Positions 8,823 to 16,418 of a stretch of 27,437 bases of DNA are shown here, one piece after another (within the stretch, counting starts at the first letter, position 1; each line of letters opens with the position of its first letter). Source of the DNA: Actinomycetota bacterium (lineage in GTDB: Bacteria > Actinomycetota > Actinomycetes > Nanopelagicales > Nanopelagicaceae); NCBI GenBank assembly GCA_009705235.1, contig WLCR01000001.1, forward strand, positions 1 to 27,437, read 5' to 3'. Under the pieces are notes generated by a model. The model ran no database searches, was not told the origin of the DNA, and saw only the letters and a list, made by a program, of their open reading frames with translations. The position numbers were made by a program, and so were the translations under genes.

Positions 8823-9981
8823 TCAACAAAGGGAAACTTTTTTTACAAAGCCAGTAAACCTTTACTACATGTTACTTGGTAGCACTCTTGGATTAAGCCT
8901 TCTTGGATTAATTATGGTTTTTTCAGCATCTTCAATCTATTCACTTGATGCGAAAGGCTCTTCTTTTGCAATCGTTTTGCGGCAATTTATTTTCTTGGTT
9001 TTGTCCATACCCATGGCCTGGGTCTTTTCCCGTTTTTCATTGGCACAGTGGAAATTACTAGCCCGCTTTGGATTTATTGTTTCAATTGGTCTTCTGGTGC
9101 TTGTACAACTGATCGGCAAAAGTGTTAATGGTAATCACAACTGGATTAGCTTGGGATTTGTAGATGTTCAACCCAGTGAAGTTGCTAAGTTTCTTATGAT
9201 TTTGTGGGCTGGCTTCATGCTCGCAAAACAAGAACGCTCTGGCGTTGATCACACTGTAGTTCTCAAGCAAATTGCCCCAGCATTTGCACTTTGCATTATT
9301 TTAGTTATGGCAGGAAGTGACCTCGGAACAGCTTCAATTTTTGCTTGTATCTTGGCTGGATTGTTATGGGTCTCGGGGTTACGTCTAGGCATTTTTGGAA
9401 TTGCATTAAGTTTAGGACTAGTTGGATTAACGGCTGCGATTTTAACTTCGCCATACCGCGTTCAACGTTTCATGGTATTCCTCAACCCTTTCGCTGAAGA
9501 TCAATACAAGCTCTATGGATGGCAACCTGCCCATAGTTTGTTAGGTCTTGCTAGCGGTGGGTTTTTTGGTGTTGGTTTAGGTGCAAGTCGTCAAAAGTGG
9601 GGCAATCTTGCTGAAGCCCACACAGATTTTATCTTTGCTGTTATTGGCGAGGAACTTGGATTATTCGGAACAATTGCAACGCTGCTGCTACTAAGTATTT
9701 TGCTCTTTTCTATATTCAAGTTAGCACTTCGCGCCCACGATCCAATGGTTCGATATGTTGCTTCTGGATTTGGTTGTTGGCTTGCGATTCAAACTATTTT
9801 AAACATTGGCTCAGCCATTAGTGTTTTGCCGGTTGTTGGGGTGACTCTGCCATTTGTTTCCTATGGTGGCTCAGCTCTGATCGCCACCTATATGGGAATT
9901 GGTTTTGTACTGGGCGCTGCTCGAAGAGACCCAGTAATCTATAAAGAGTTACGAGAAACAGGTTTTAAATGGCTACGGTAG
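8815..9981 (+). CDS. ftsW: FtsW, septal peptidoglycan glycosyltransferase (SEDS family)
   Basis: FtsW polymerises lipid II at the septum together with FtsI. The 388-residue protein has about ten membrane segments and the SEDS signatures: N-H-N-W-I-S-L-G, Q-P-S-E-V-A-K, G-S-D-L-G-T-A, the large loop G-W-Q-P-A-H-S-L-L-G, then E-A-H-T-D-F-I-F with D271 and G-E-E-L-G, and a C-terminal Y-G-G-S-A-L. I choose ATG 8815, which overlaps the murD stop by 8 nt and has AAGG at 8802-8805; a TTG at 8809 would add two residues. FtsW rather than RodA is inferred from its place between murD and murG. Its end overlaps murG by 13 nt. Confidence 0.95.
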   Translation: MSNQQRETFFTKPVNLYYMLLGSTLGLSLLGLIMVFSASSIYSLDAKGSSFAIVLRQFIFLVLSIPMAWVFSRFSLAQWKLLARFGFIVSIGLLVLVQLIGKSVNGNHNWISLGFVDVQPSEVAKFLMILWAGFMLAKQERSGVDHTVVLKQIAPAFALCIILVMAGSDLGTASIFACILAGLLWVSGLRLGIFGIALSLGLVGLTAAILTSPYRVQRFMVFLNPFAEDQYKLYGWQPAHSLLGLASGGFFGVGLGASRQKWGNLAEAHTDFIFAVIGEELGLFGTIATLLLLSILLFSIFKLALRAHDPMVRYVASGFGCWLAIQTILNIGSAISVLPVVGVTLPFVSYGGSALIATYMGIGFVLGAARRDPVIYKELRETGFKWLR

Positions 9982-11045
9982 TTCTAGCAGGTGGCGGCAC
10001 GGCTGGCCACGTCCAACCTGCCTTAGCAGTTGCTCGGCAATGGAAATTGTCTCATCCAGAAGATCGCCTCATTTTTCTTGGAACTTCCTCGGGTCTTGAA
10101 AATACTTTGGTGCCGGCTGCAAACTTTGAATTGCACCTGATTCCACGTGTTCGGATTTCACGTAGACCATCTGTTACATGGTTGAACATCCCATTTGATT
10201 TACTCTCAGCTATCTATCAATCAAAAAAAGTCATTAAGAGTGCCGATGTTGTTATTGGCTTTGGGGGATATGTAAGTGCGCCGGCTTATATTGCCGCCAG
10301 GATTTCGAGAGTTCCGATTGTTATTCATGAAGCAAATGCAAAGCCTGGTTGGGCAAATCGTCTAGGGTCTGCTTTTACAGAACACTTGGCGGTTGCTCAC
10401 TCTGTTGATTCCGGAAAGTTCGAGCACGCTTTATTGGCTGGTCTACCTTTGCGATCAGATGTTGCTCAAGCATTTAGCGATTCACAACCCGATTGGGCTT
10501 CAGCGCGCCGTGCTGCAAAGGTTCGACTTGGTTGTGCAGCAGATACGCCACTGGTATTTGTTATGGGCGGATCTCAAGGATCAGTAGCGATAAACACAAT
10601 AATTGAATCCACGGTAGATCTATTTAATCAACATGGATTATCAGTTGTGCACTCAGTCGGAAAGCTCAATGCCCTGCCACAAGCCAAGGGTGGGTATAAA
10701 CCCGTTGCATATGTTGATGCAATGGCAGATGCTTATTTGGCTGCTGATTTGATCATCGGGCGCAGCGGCGCGGTTACTTGCAGCGAATTTAGAGCACTAG
10801 GCCGTTACGCTCTTTTTGTGCCTCTACCAATCGGAAATGGCGAGCAGTTTGTAAATGCCGCATCCCTTGTCGCAGATAATCGTGCACAGATAATTACTCA
10901 AAAGGAATTTACGGCAGATTTTTTGAAGACACATATTGCGGAACTGCTTGCAAAGTCAGCTACAGCCCCGATTGCAGGCAATGGCGCAGACCTACATGCT
11001 GCCGAAAAGATTGTGGCACTGACCGAGTTTGCGATGAAACCATGA
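9969..11045 (+). CDS. murG: MurG, lipid I to lipid II N-acetylglucosaminyltransferase
   Basis: MurG is a GT-B glycosyltransferase at the inner membrane face that adds GlcNAc from UDP-GlcNAc to lipid I. The 358-residue protein carries G-G-G-T-A-G-H at 8-14, the G-F-G-G-Y-V-S loop, I-H-E-A-N-A-K-P-G, the second-domain G-G-S-Q-G-S loop, G-R-S-G-A-V-T-C-S-E that binds the nucleotide sugar, and G-E-Q-F-V-N-A. The ATG at 9969 overlaps ftsW by 13 nt, with ACAGG a few bases upstream. The end overlaps murC as ATGA. Confidence 0.97.
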   Translation: MATVVLAGGGTAGHVQPALAVARQWKLSHPEDRLIFLGTSSGLENTLVPAANFELHLIPRVRISRRPSVTWLNIPFDLLSAIYQSKKVIKSADVVIGFGGYVSAPAYIAARISRVPIVIHEANAKPGWANRLGSAFTEHLAVAHSVDSGKFEHALLAGLPLRSDVAQAFSDSQPDWASARRAAKVRLGCAADTPLVFVMGGSQGSVAINTIIESTVDLFNQHGLSVVHSVGKLNALPQAKGGYKPVAYVDAMADAYLAADLIIGRSGAVTCSEFRALGRYALFVPLPIGNGEQFVNAASLVADNRAQIITQKEFTADFLKTHIAELLAKSATAPIAGNGADLHAAEKIVALTEFAMKP

Positions 11046-12427
11046 GTCAATCCCTGTCCTCGCTAATTGGTAAACGCATTCACTTCATCGGCATTGGTGG
11101 TGCCGGAATGAGTGGATTAGCACGTATCGCTTTGTCACATGGAATAACAGTTAGTGGATCTGATGCAAAGGATTCGTCGGTTGTTATCGCGTTGTCGGCG
11201 TTAGGTGCAACTGTTGCAACATCACATGATGCTGCACATGTTGATGGCGCAGATCTAGTTGTCTATTCAACGGCCATATCGACTAACAACCCTGAACGAG
11301 CTAGGGCAGCAGAGCTAAAGATTCCTATTTTGACTCGTGCGGCCGCCCTTGCTGTTTTGATGTCCGAATCAAAAAGCGTTGCAGTTGCAGGCACACACGG
11401 AAAGACCACGACATCATCAATGCTCGCAGTTGCACTGCAGGCATGTGCGGCTGATCCTTCCTTTGCAATCGGCGGAACAATTACCGCCTCTGGATCTAAT
11501 GCCCATCGCGGTACAGGTGAAATTTTTGTCGCAGAGGCTGATGAATCAGATGGTTCCTTTACCGAGTACCACCCATTCGCTGCCATTGTTACAAATGTCG
11601 AACATGATCATGTCGATTTCTTTCCAACCCCTGAATCTGTTGCCCAGGCGTTTAGAGATTTTGCCGCAACTATTAAACCCGAAGGATTTCTCACATATTG
11701 CGCTGATGATGCAGGGGCTATGGCCTTAGCTGGCACCACTAAGAATGTGCAATTGATTTCATATGGAACCTCTGAAGGTGCAGACCTTCATATTGACCAG
11801 ATTGAATTAATGACAATGGGTTCATCTGCACGCGCAGTATGGAACGGAAAAACAGTTGGGCACATCGAACTTCAAGTTCCGGGCCATCACAACTTATTAA
11901 ATGCCGCAGGTGTATTGGCAACTGGACTAAAACTCGGCTTCGGTGCGGCCGAATTACTTACCGGCTTGGCCACATTTCGTGGAACTGGCCGACGATTCGA
12001 ACTTATTGGAACGGTTCATGGTGTTCGTGTTATTGATGATTATGGACACCACCCAACAGAAATTCAGGTCACACTTGAAGCTGCTCGTCGATACGCAGCA
12101 GATGGTCGCTTGATCGTAATTTTTCAACCGCATCGCTATTCACGCACTCAAGCTTTTGCATCAGCTTTTGCATCTGTGCTTGACACGGCCGATCGCGCAA
12201 TAGTTCTTGAAGTATATGCAGCTAGCGAAAAACCTATAGATGGTGTTACTTCACAATTAATCACACGCCAAATGAAAAATGGCGAATATATTCCAAACTT
12301 TGTAGAAGTCACGGATTCAGTCATTGAAATGGCACAGCCAGGCGATGTCATCATGACATTGGGTGCAGGTGATGTCAGCTCCCTTGCACCAATAATCGTT
12401 GATGGCCTGAATCGACGATTCGCATAA
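11042..12427 (+). CDS. murC: UDP-N-acetylmuramate:L-alanine ligase
   Basis: MurC adds L-alanine to UDP-MurNAc, the first stem-peptide step. The 461-residue protein starts with the dinucleotide-like fold H-F-I-G-I-G-G-A-G-M-S-G, then has the P-loop G-T-H-G-K-T at 117-122 (the His is typical of MurC), E-A-D-E-S-D-G-S-F, N-V-E-H-D-H-V-D-F-F, D-D-Y-G-H-H-P-T-E, and Q-P-H-R-Y-S-R-T near the C-terminal domain. The start ATG at 11042 overlaps the murG stop by 4 nt. ftsQ follows after 2 nt. No murB or ddl lies between murC and ftsQ, unlike in many proteobacteria. Confidence 0.97.
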   Translation: MSQSLSSLIGKRIHFIGIGGAGMSGLARIALSHGITVSGSDAKDSSVVIALSALGATVATSHDAAHVDGADLVVYSTAISTNNPERARAAELKIPILTRAAALAVLMSESKSVAVAGTHGKTTTSSMLAVALQACAADPSFAIGGTITASGSNAHRGTGEIFVAEADESDGSFTEYHPFAAIVTNVEHDHVDFFPTPESVAQAFRDFAATIKPEGFLTYCADDAGAMALAGTTKNVQLISYGTSEGADLHIDQIELMTMGSSARAVWNGKTVGHIELQVPGHHNLLNAAGVLATGLKLGFGAAELLTGLATFRGTGRRFELIGTVHGVRVIDDYGHHPTEIQVTLEAARRYAADGRLIVIFQPHRYSRTQAFASAFASVLDTADRAIVLEVYAASEKPIDGVTSQLITRQMKNGEYIPNFVEVTDSVIEMAQPGDVIMTLGAGDVSSLAPIIVDGLNRRFA

Positions 12428-12429
12428 CA

Positions 12430-13068
12430 ATGAATCGTCGTCTTTTACTATTTGTCTCCACAGTTGTGTTGGCTGCAGTCACATACATTCTCGGTTGGTC
12501 ATCACTTTTTACTGTCAGCTCCATTGAGATAACTGGATCAAGTACACAGATAAGCAGCGGGATTGTTGTGGGGCAAAAGCTAGCTCGCGTAGAACCTCGA
12601 GCGGTTGCGGCACGGTTTGAAAAACTTGACTGGGTGGCTAATGCACAAGTGTCGAGAAATTGGATCAATGGAACGGTGACAATCAATTTAAAGGCACGAA
12701 CACCTGTAGCTATCTATAAAAACACAGTCATAGATTCGACAGGTAAAAGTTTTGTACTTCCTGGATCGCCAACTACGAACTTGGTTCAGATTCAAGCAGG
12801 AGATTTGGCAGCGGCCATTAGGGCGGTTAGCTTTTTTACCGCCCTTCCCTCAGATCTCAAGTCAACATTGACAGTTGTAAAGGTCCGAGGCACCGGTGCA
12901 CTTGTCCTAGTTGTGAATAATGCTGGAAAAAACCTTGAAATACGTTGGGGTAATGATGGTGACAATGAATTGAAAACAAAGGTGTTTAAAGCTCTCATCG
13001 CGCTGCCAGAAAATGCAGCGATAAAAAGAGTTGATGTTTCTGCACCACATGCACCAATCGTTAAATAA
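12430..13068 (+). CDS. ftsQ: FtsQ/DivIB-type division protein, short form
   Basis: FtsQ links early and late division proteins and binds FtsL/FtsB. This 212-residue protein has only about three cytoplasmic residues, one transmembrane segment at about 4-23, then a POTRA-like region starting F-T-V-S-S-I-E-I-T-G and running to about residue 95, with a W-V-A-N-A-Q-V motif, followed by an FtsQ-type beta domain. Actinobacterial relatives are usually longer, mostly through a larger cytoplasmic N-terminus, so this is a trimmed form. It starts 2 nt after murC with no clear Shine-Dalgarno and is the last gene before the ftsZ promoter region. Identification rests on topology, POTRA-like sequence and position. 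Confidence 0.9.
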   Translation: MNRRLLLFVSTVVLAAVTYILGWSSLFTVSSIEITGSSTQISSGIVVGQKLARVEPRAVAARFEKLDWVANAQVSRNWINGTVTINLKARTPVAIYKNTVIDSTGKSFVLPGSPTTNLVQIQAGDLAAAIRAVSFFTALPSDLKSTLTVVKVRGTGALVLVVNNAGKNLEIRWGNDGDNELKTKVFKALIALPENAAIKRVDVSAPHAPIVK

Positions 13069-13076
13069 AAATCACA

Positions 13077-13116
13077 TTAACGACACGTTAAACACTTCAT
13101 GTCGGTGTTTGATAAT
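13077..13116 (+). promoter_or_regulatory. Probable ftsZ promoter with inverted repeats
   Basis: The 137-nt gap before ftsZ contains a perfect inverted repeat TTAACG-ACA-CGTTAA at 13077-13091. A second dyad AAACAC/GTGTTT (13090-13095 and 13105-13110, 9-nt loop) follows at once. A good -10 box GATAAT lies at 13111-13116, with a weak -35 TTAAAC at 13088-13093 and 17 nt between them. The palindrome therefore overlaps the putative -35, where an operator would be expected. No T-run follows, so these are unlikely to be terminators. Promoter and operator functions are inferred from sequence alone. Confidence 0.5.
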
Positions 13117-13191
13117 CACCCGTATGCGCTTTAAGTTCGCCTTATCGAAAAGCATTGAATAGTAAGCCTCAAGTGGAGGTTTATGGTTCAT

Positions 13192-13198
13192 AAGGAGG
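13192..13198 (+). promoter_or_regulatory. Strong Shine-Dalgarno of ftsZ
   Basis: AAGGAGG lies 7 nt before the GTG at 13206. It is the best ribosome binding site in the division cluster and fixes the non-ATG start of ftsZ. Confidence 0.9.
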
Positions 13199-13205
13199 AA
13201 ATACC

Positions 13206-14336
13206 GTGGCTTCACCACAAAATTATTTGGCGGTCATCAAAGTTGTCGGCATTGGTGGCGGTGGAGTTAACGCAATCAATCGCATGATCGATGTCGGATT
13301 AAAAGGCGTTGAGTTCATTGCAATAAATACAGATGCACAACATTTATTAATGAGTGATGCCGACGTGAAATTAGATATTGGTCGCAAGACAACTCGCGGA
13401 CTTGGCGCCGGCATGGATCCAGATAAGGGTCGTGAAGCTGCACTAGATCACGCAGATGACATTGAAGAAATTTTACGTGGTGCGGACATGGTATTTGTCA
13501 CCGCAGGTGAAGGTGGCGGAACCGGAACAGGTGCTGCGCCAATCGTTGCAAAGATTGCAAAAGATATTGGTGCATTAACAATTGGTGTTGTTACTCGCCC
13601 ATTCTCATTTGAAGCAAAACTACGTTCCACGCAAGCTGATGCAGGTATCGAAGCACTACGTGCAGAAGTAGATACATTGATCGTGATTCCTAATGATCGT
13701 TTGCTAGCGATATCTGATCGCACAATTACTTTGGCTGATGCCTTTAAGAGTGCGGATCAGGTATTGCTATCTGGTGTTCAAGGAATTACAGAGATTATTA
13801 CGCAGCCAGGTTTAATCAATCTGGATTTTGCAGATGTTAAAGCTGTGATGTCGGGTGCTGGTTCTGCATTAATGGGAATCGGTTCTGCGCGCGGAGAAAA
13901 TCGTGCAATTCGTGCAGCTGAGCTAGCAATTTCTAGCCCACTACTAGAAGCATCAATCGATGGAGCTATGGGCGTCCTGCTTTCTGTTTCTGGTGGATCA
14001 GATCTTGGTTTGTTCGAGGTCAATGAAGCGTGCGAACTAGTTCAATCTGCTGTGCACCCAAACGCAAAGTTCATCTTTGGTACCACAATTGATGACGCTC
14101 TTGGTGATGAAGTAAGAATTACTGTTGTAGCTGCTGGCTTTGAAGGTGGCGAACCTAAGCGTGTTGCAACTCCAACAATTAATGCGGCAACACTTGGTGG
14201 CGTTGCAGATCCGATTGCATCAAATGATCCAATCTCTGTTGCATTGGATCTTGGAAATGACACACCAAAACGTCGCGTAACCTTTGAGGAACTAGTTGCA
14301 GAGGATGAAATCGACGTCCCTGACTTCATGAAGTAA
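13206..14336 (+). CDS. ftsZ: Cell division GTPase FtsZ
   Basis: FtsZ is the tubulin-like GTPase that forms the cytokinetic ring. The 376-residue protein has the nucleotide-binding start [11 protein letters not shown], the tubulin signature G-G-G-T-G-T-G at 103-109, and the synergy loop N-L-D-F-A-D with catalytic D207 and D210. The linker is short and the C-terminal tail D-V-P-D-F-M-K matches the actinobacterial tail that binds SepF, encoded three genes downstream. The start is GTG with a strong ribosome site. Its own promoter region separates it from ftsQ, which would allow expression in excess of the upstream operon. pgeF follows after 4 nt. Confidence 0.98.
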   Translation: MASPQNYLAVIKVVGIGGGGVNAINRMIDVGLKGVEFIAINTDAQHLLMSDADVKLDIGRKTTRGLGAGMDPDKGREAALDHADDIEEILRGADMVFVTAGEGGGTGTGAAPIVAKIAKDIGALTIGVVTRPFSFEAKLRSTQADAGIEALRAEVDTLIVIPNDRLLAISDRTITLADAFKSADQVLLSGVQGITEIITQPGLINLDFADVKAVMSGAGSALMGIGSARGENRAIRAAELAISSPLLEASIDGAMGVLLSVSGGSDLGLFEVNEACELVQSAVHPNAKFIFGTTIDDALGDEVRITVVAAGFEGGEPKRVATPTINAATLGGVADPIASNDPISVALDLGNDTPKRRVTFEELVAEDEIDVPDFMK

Positions 14337-14340
14337 GGCT

Positions 14341-14991
14341 TTGCCTCACTTATTTACCGATCGACGCAAAGGCTTCAGCCTTGGCGTCTATGAATCCTTA
14401 AACTTTGGATTTCATGTTGGGGATGATCCTGATGTAGTCACTGCCAATCGAGCAGTGCTAGGAAATACGCAATTTATGAATCAAGTTCATGGAAACGATG
14501 TCGTTGTTGTTGACCGTGTACTTAAAGAGGATCCAATCTGCGATGCATTAATTACGACTACCAAAGGTATTTCTCTGGCTGTGATGGTGGCGGATTGCAT
14601 TCCGCTGCTCCTTATTTCGAAAGAAGCTGTAGCTGCGGTACATGTTGGACGTGCAGGCCTAGTCAACAAGGTGGCAATAAAAGCGCTGCATCAGATGCGC
14701 ACCCTTGGGGCAATCGAGGTGCATGCAATTCTTGGACCATCAATCTGCGGCTCATGCTACGAAGTTCCATTTGATATGCAACAAGATGTAATTGCCGAAC
14801 ATCCGCGAGCATTTTCAACTACTCATCAAGGGACTCCGGGGTTAGATCTTCCGGCTGGCTTAATCGCCGATCTAATCGCTGAAGGCGTTTCTTATGAGGC
14901 ATCTCCAATCTGCACTAAAGAGGATCTCATGTATTTTTCACACCGCAGAAATAATCCAACGGGTCGTTTTGCAGGGGTCGTTAGCTTATGA
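14341..14991 (+). CDS. pgeF: PgeF/YfiH laccase-domain protein, peptidoglycan editing factor
   Basis: PgeF family proteins (YfiH, YlmD) prevent or remove mis-incorporated amino acids in peptidoglycan precursors; members also show purine nucleoside phosphorylase activity. The 216-residue protein has the family's metal/active-site residues: H50 in N-Q-V-H-G-N, C86 in A-D-C-I-P-L, H101 in V-H-V-G-R-A-G, the G-P-S-I-C-G-S-C-Y-E-V segment and an ending S-H-R-R followed by T-G-R-F-A. The start is TTG at 14341; an in-frame stop at 14329-14331 rules out a longer start. The nearest AAGG is only 2 nt away, so translation probably relies on coupling to ftsZ. The end overlaps yggS as ATGA. Confidence 0.93.
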   Translation: MPHLFTDRRKGFSLGVYESLNFGFHVGDDPDVVTANRAVLGNTQFMNQVHGNDVVVVDRVLKEDPICDALITTTKGISLAVMVADCIPLLLISKEAVAAVHVGRAGLVNKVAIKALHQMRTLGAIEVHAILGPSICGSCYEVPFDMQQDVIAEHPRAFSTTHQGTPGLDLPAGLIADLIAEGVSYEASPICTKEDLMYFSHRRNNPTGRFAGVVSL

Positions 14992-15644
14992 ATCGCACAG
15001 AAGAACTCTCTCGCAATCTAGAGTTAGTACGTTCAAAGATTGCCACAGCGGCTGATCATGAGGTGACCTTGATTGTGGTTACAAAAACTTTTCCTGTAAG
15101 CGACGCACAGATTTTGTATGACTTAGGCGTTCGTGACTTTGGAGAAAACCGAGATGCCGAAGGTGCTGAAAAGTCAGCGGTTGTCTCTGGAAAGTGGCAT
15201 TTTCAGGGTCAGATCCAAAGCAATAAATTGAAGTCAATTACCTCGTGGGCATCGGTCATTCATTCATTAGATGATCCACGACATTTTGAAATTATTGAAA
15301 GAGTCGCACCGCATCCCTTGCAGATTTTCTTACAGGTTTCATTGGACGGCGCCCATAATCGCGGGGGAGCAGCCCTTGACGATTTATATGCTTTGGCGGC
15401 TTTAGTTGAAAAATCGCCAACTCATACCCTGGCCGGGCTGATGTCAGTACCCCCGATAGCCATAGATCCCAACCAAGGGTTTGCCCAATTAGCATTGATC
15501 CATAAGGAGTTCATGAAGCATTTTCCATCAGCGGACTCTTTATCTGCCGGCATGAGTGGGGACTACGAAAAAGCAATTTCCCATGGCGCGACACATGTTC
15601 GCGTGGGTTCATCAATCCTCGGTTCTCGCTCACCCCACCTATAA
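14988..15644 (+). CDS. yggS: YggS/PLPBP-family pyridoxal phosphate homeostasis protein
   Basis: This is a fold-type III PLP-binding protein that buffers pyridoxal 5'-phosphate and has no known catalytic reaction. The 218-residue product carries the PLP lysine K33 in V-V-T-K-T-F-P, then D-F-G-E-N-R-D, W-H-F-Q-G-Q-I-Q-S-N-K, L-M-S-V-P-P, and the phosphate-binding end S-A-G-M-S-G-D-Y-E with V-R-V-G-S-S-I-L-G. The family gene (also ylmE) commonly sits between pgeF (ylmD) and sepF in Gram-positive division clusters, as here. The start overlaps pgeF by 4 nt. Any role in division is suggested only by neighbourhood. Confidence 0.94.
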   Translation: MNRTEELSRNLELVRSKIATAADHEVTLIVVTKTFPVSDAQILYDLGVRDFGENRDAEGAEKSAVVSGKWHFQGQIQSNKLKSITSWASVIHSLDDPRHFEIIERVAPHPLQIFLQVSLDGAHNRGGAALDDLYALAALVEKSPTHTLAGLMSVPPIAIDPNQGFAQLALIHKEFMKHFPSADSLSAGMSGDYEKAISHGATHVRVGSSILGSRSPHL

Positions 15645-15645
15645 C
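15640..15645 (+). promoter_or_regulatory. Candidate -10 box for leaderless transcription of sepF
   Basis: TATAAC (5 of 6 matches to TATAAT) overlaps the yggS stop and ends 8 nt before the sepF ATG, with no Shine-Dalgarno between. That spacing would put the transcript start at or next to the start codon. No convincing -35 is visible. Confidence 0.35.
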
Positions 15646-15653
15646 CTTTACCT

Positions 15654-16130
15654 ATGTCTAATCCAATGCGCCGTGTCGCAAATTATCTTGGCTTGATGGA
15701 TGATCCCGAGTTTGATACTCCACAAGCACCAGCCACATCCACCGTTGCAACGACTGGCGATGTTCGCATTAAAACTCGCGAACAACGTCCAGTATCGTCG
15801 GTTCGTCAATCAACGGTTGTTGAAGTAGCCCCACAGCTTGATCTGCCAGTTTTAGATCGCATCATTACTTTGCATCCTCGCTTCTACAACGAAGCACGCA
15901 CGATAGGTGAGCACTTCCGTCAGGGAAACCCAGTGATCATCAACCTAACCGAAATGGATGAATCAGAACACAAGCGCCTTGTTGACTTTGCAAGTGGACT
16001 TGCATTTGGTTTGCACGGAACCATTGAACGCGTAACCAAGAAGGTTTTCTTGATTTCGCCTGCAAATGTAAATGTCAGCACTGAAGATAAATCAGCTGCT
16101 GCACAAGCAAGCTTTTTTAACCAGAGCTGA
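15654..16130 (+). CDS. sepF: SepF, membrane anchor of the FtsZ ring
   Basis: SepF ties FtsZ filaments to the membrane in Actinobacteria and Firmicutes, which lack or supplement FtsA. The 158-residue protein begins with a membrane-targeting amphipathic segment (M-R-R-V-A-N-Y-L-G-L-M), a variable linker to about residue 55, and the conserved SepF core with H-P-R-F-Y-N-E-A, P-V-I-I-N-L-T-E-M, and A-S-G-L-A-F-G-L-H-G ending near K-V-F-L-I-S-P. Its partner is the FtsZ tail three genes upstream. It lies 9 nt after yggS with no clear ribosome site, but a TATAAC box ends 8 nt upstream, so leaderless expression is possible. yggT follows after 3 nt. Confidence 0.95.
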   Translation: MSNPMRRVANYLGLMDDPEFDTPQAPATSTVATTGDVRIKTREQRPVSSVRQSTVVEVAPQLDLPVLDRIITLHPRFYNEARTIGEHFRQGNPVIINLTEMDESEHKRLVDFASGLAFGLHGTIERVTKKVFLISPANVNVSTEDKSAAAQASFFNQS

Positions 16131-16133
16131 TCT

Positions 16134-16418
16134 ATGTTGAGCGTTGGCTCATTACTTGCTTCGATTCTGCAAATATTTCTATTTGCTTTGCTAGGCCGTT
16201 TGATTTTTGATTACGTCCAAATGTTCTCCAGAACATGGCGCCCAAAAGGTCCAATCCTGTATGTAGTCGAAGCAATTTACACAATCACTGACAAGCCAAT
16301 GAAGTTTGTGGGTCGATTTGTCCCACCACTTCGCCTTGGAGCCGTAAGCCTGGATATGAGTTTTATTGTCCTCTTTTTCGGAACACAATTATTGATGGGC
16401 TTAGTAAGAAGTCTCTAG
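16134..16418 (+). CDS. YggT-family membrane protein (SepG-like)
   Basis: The 94-residue protein has two hydrophobic segments at about 6-27 and 73-92, separated by a loop with R-P-K-G-P and I-T-D-K-P-M-K-F-V-G-R-F-V-P-P, the YggT-family signature. In Streptomyces and other Gram-positives the gene after sepF encodes such a protein (SepG/YlmG), implicated in FtsZ positioning and nucleoid shape; the same role is inferred here. This is the last gene of the ftsZ group. Its stop overlaps the stop of the convergent ileS by 4 nt, leaving no room for a terminator between them. Confidence 0.9.
   Translation: MLSVGSLLASILQIFLFALLGRLIFDYVQMFSRTWRPKGPILYVVEAIYTITDKPMKFVGRFVPPLRLGAVSLDMSFIVLFFGTQLLMGLVRSL

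Noticed and set aside
13090..13110. Terminator after ftsQ
   Set aside because: The dyad is only 6 bp with a 9-nt loop and no T-run follows; it fits promoter architecture better.
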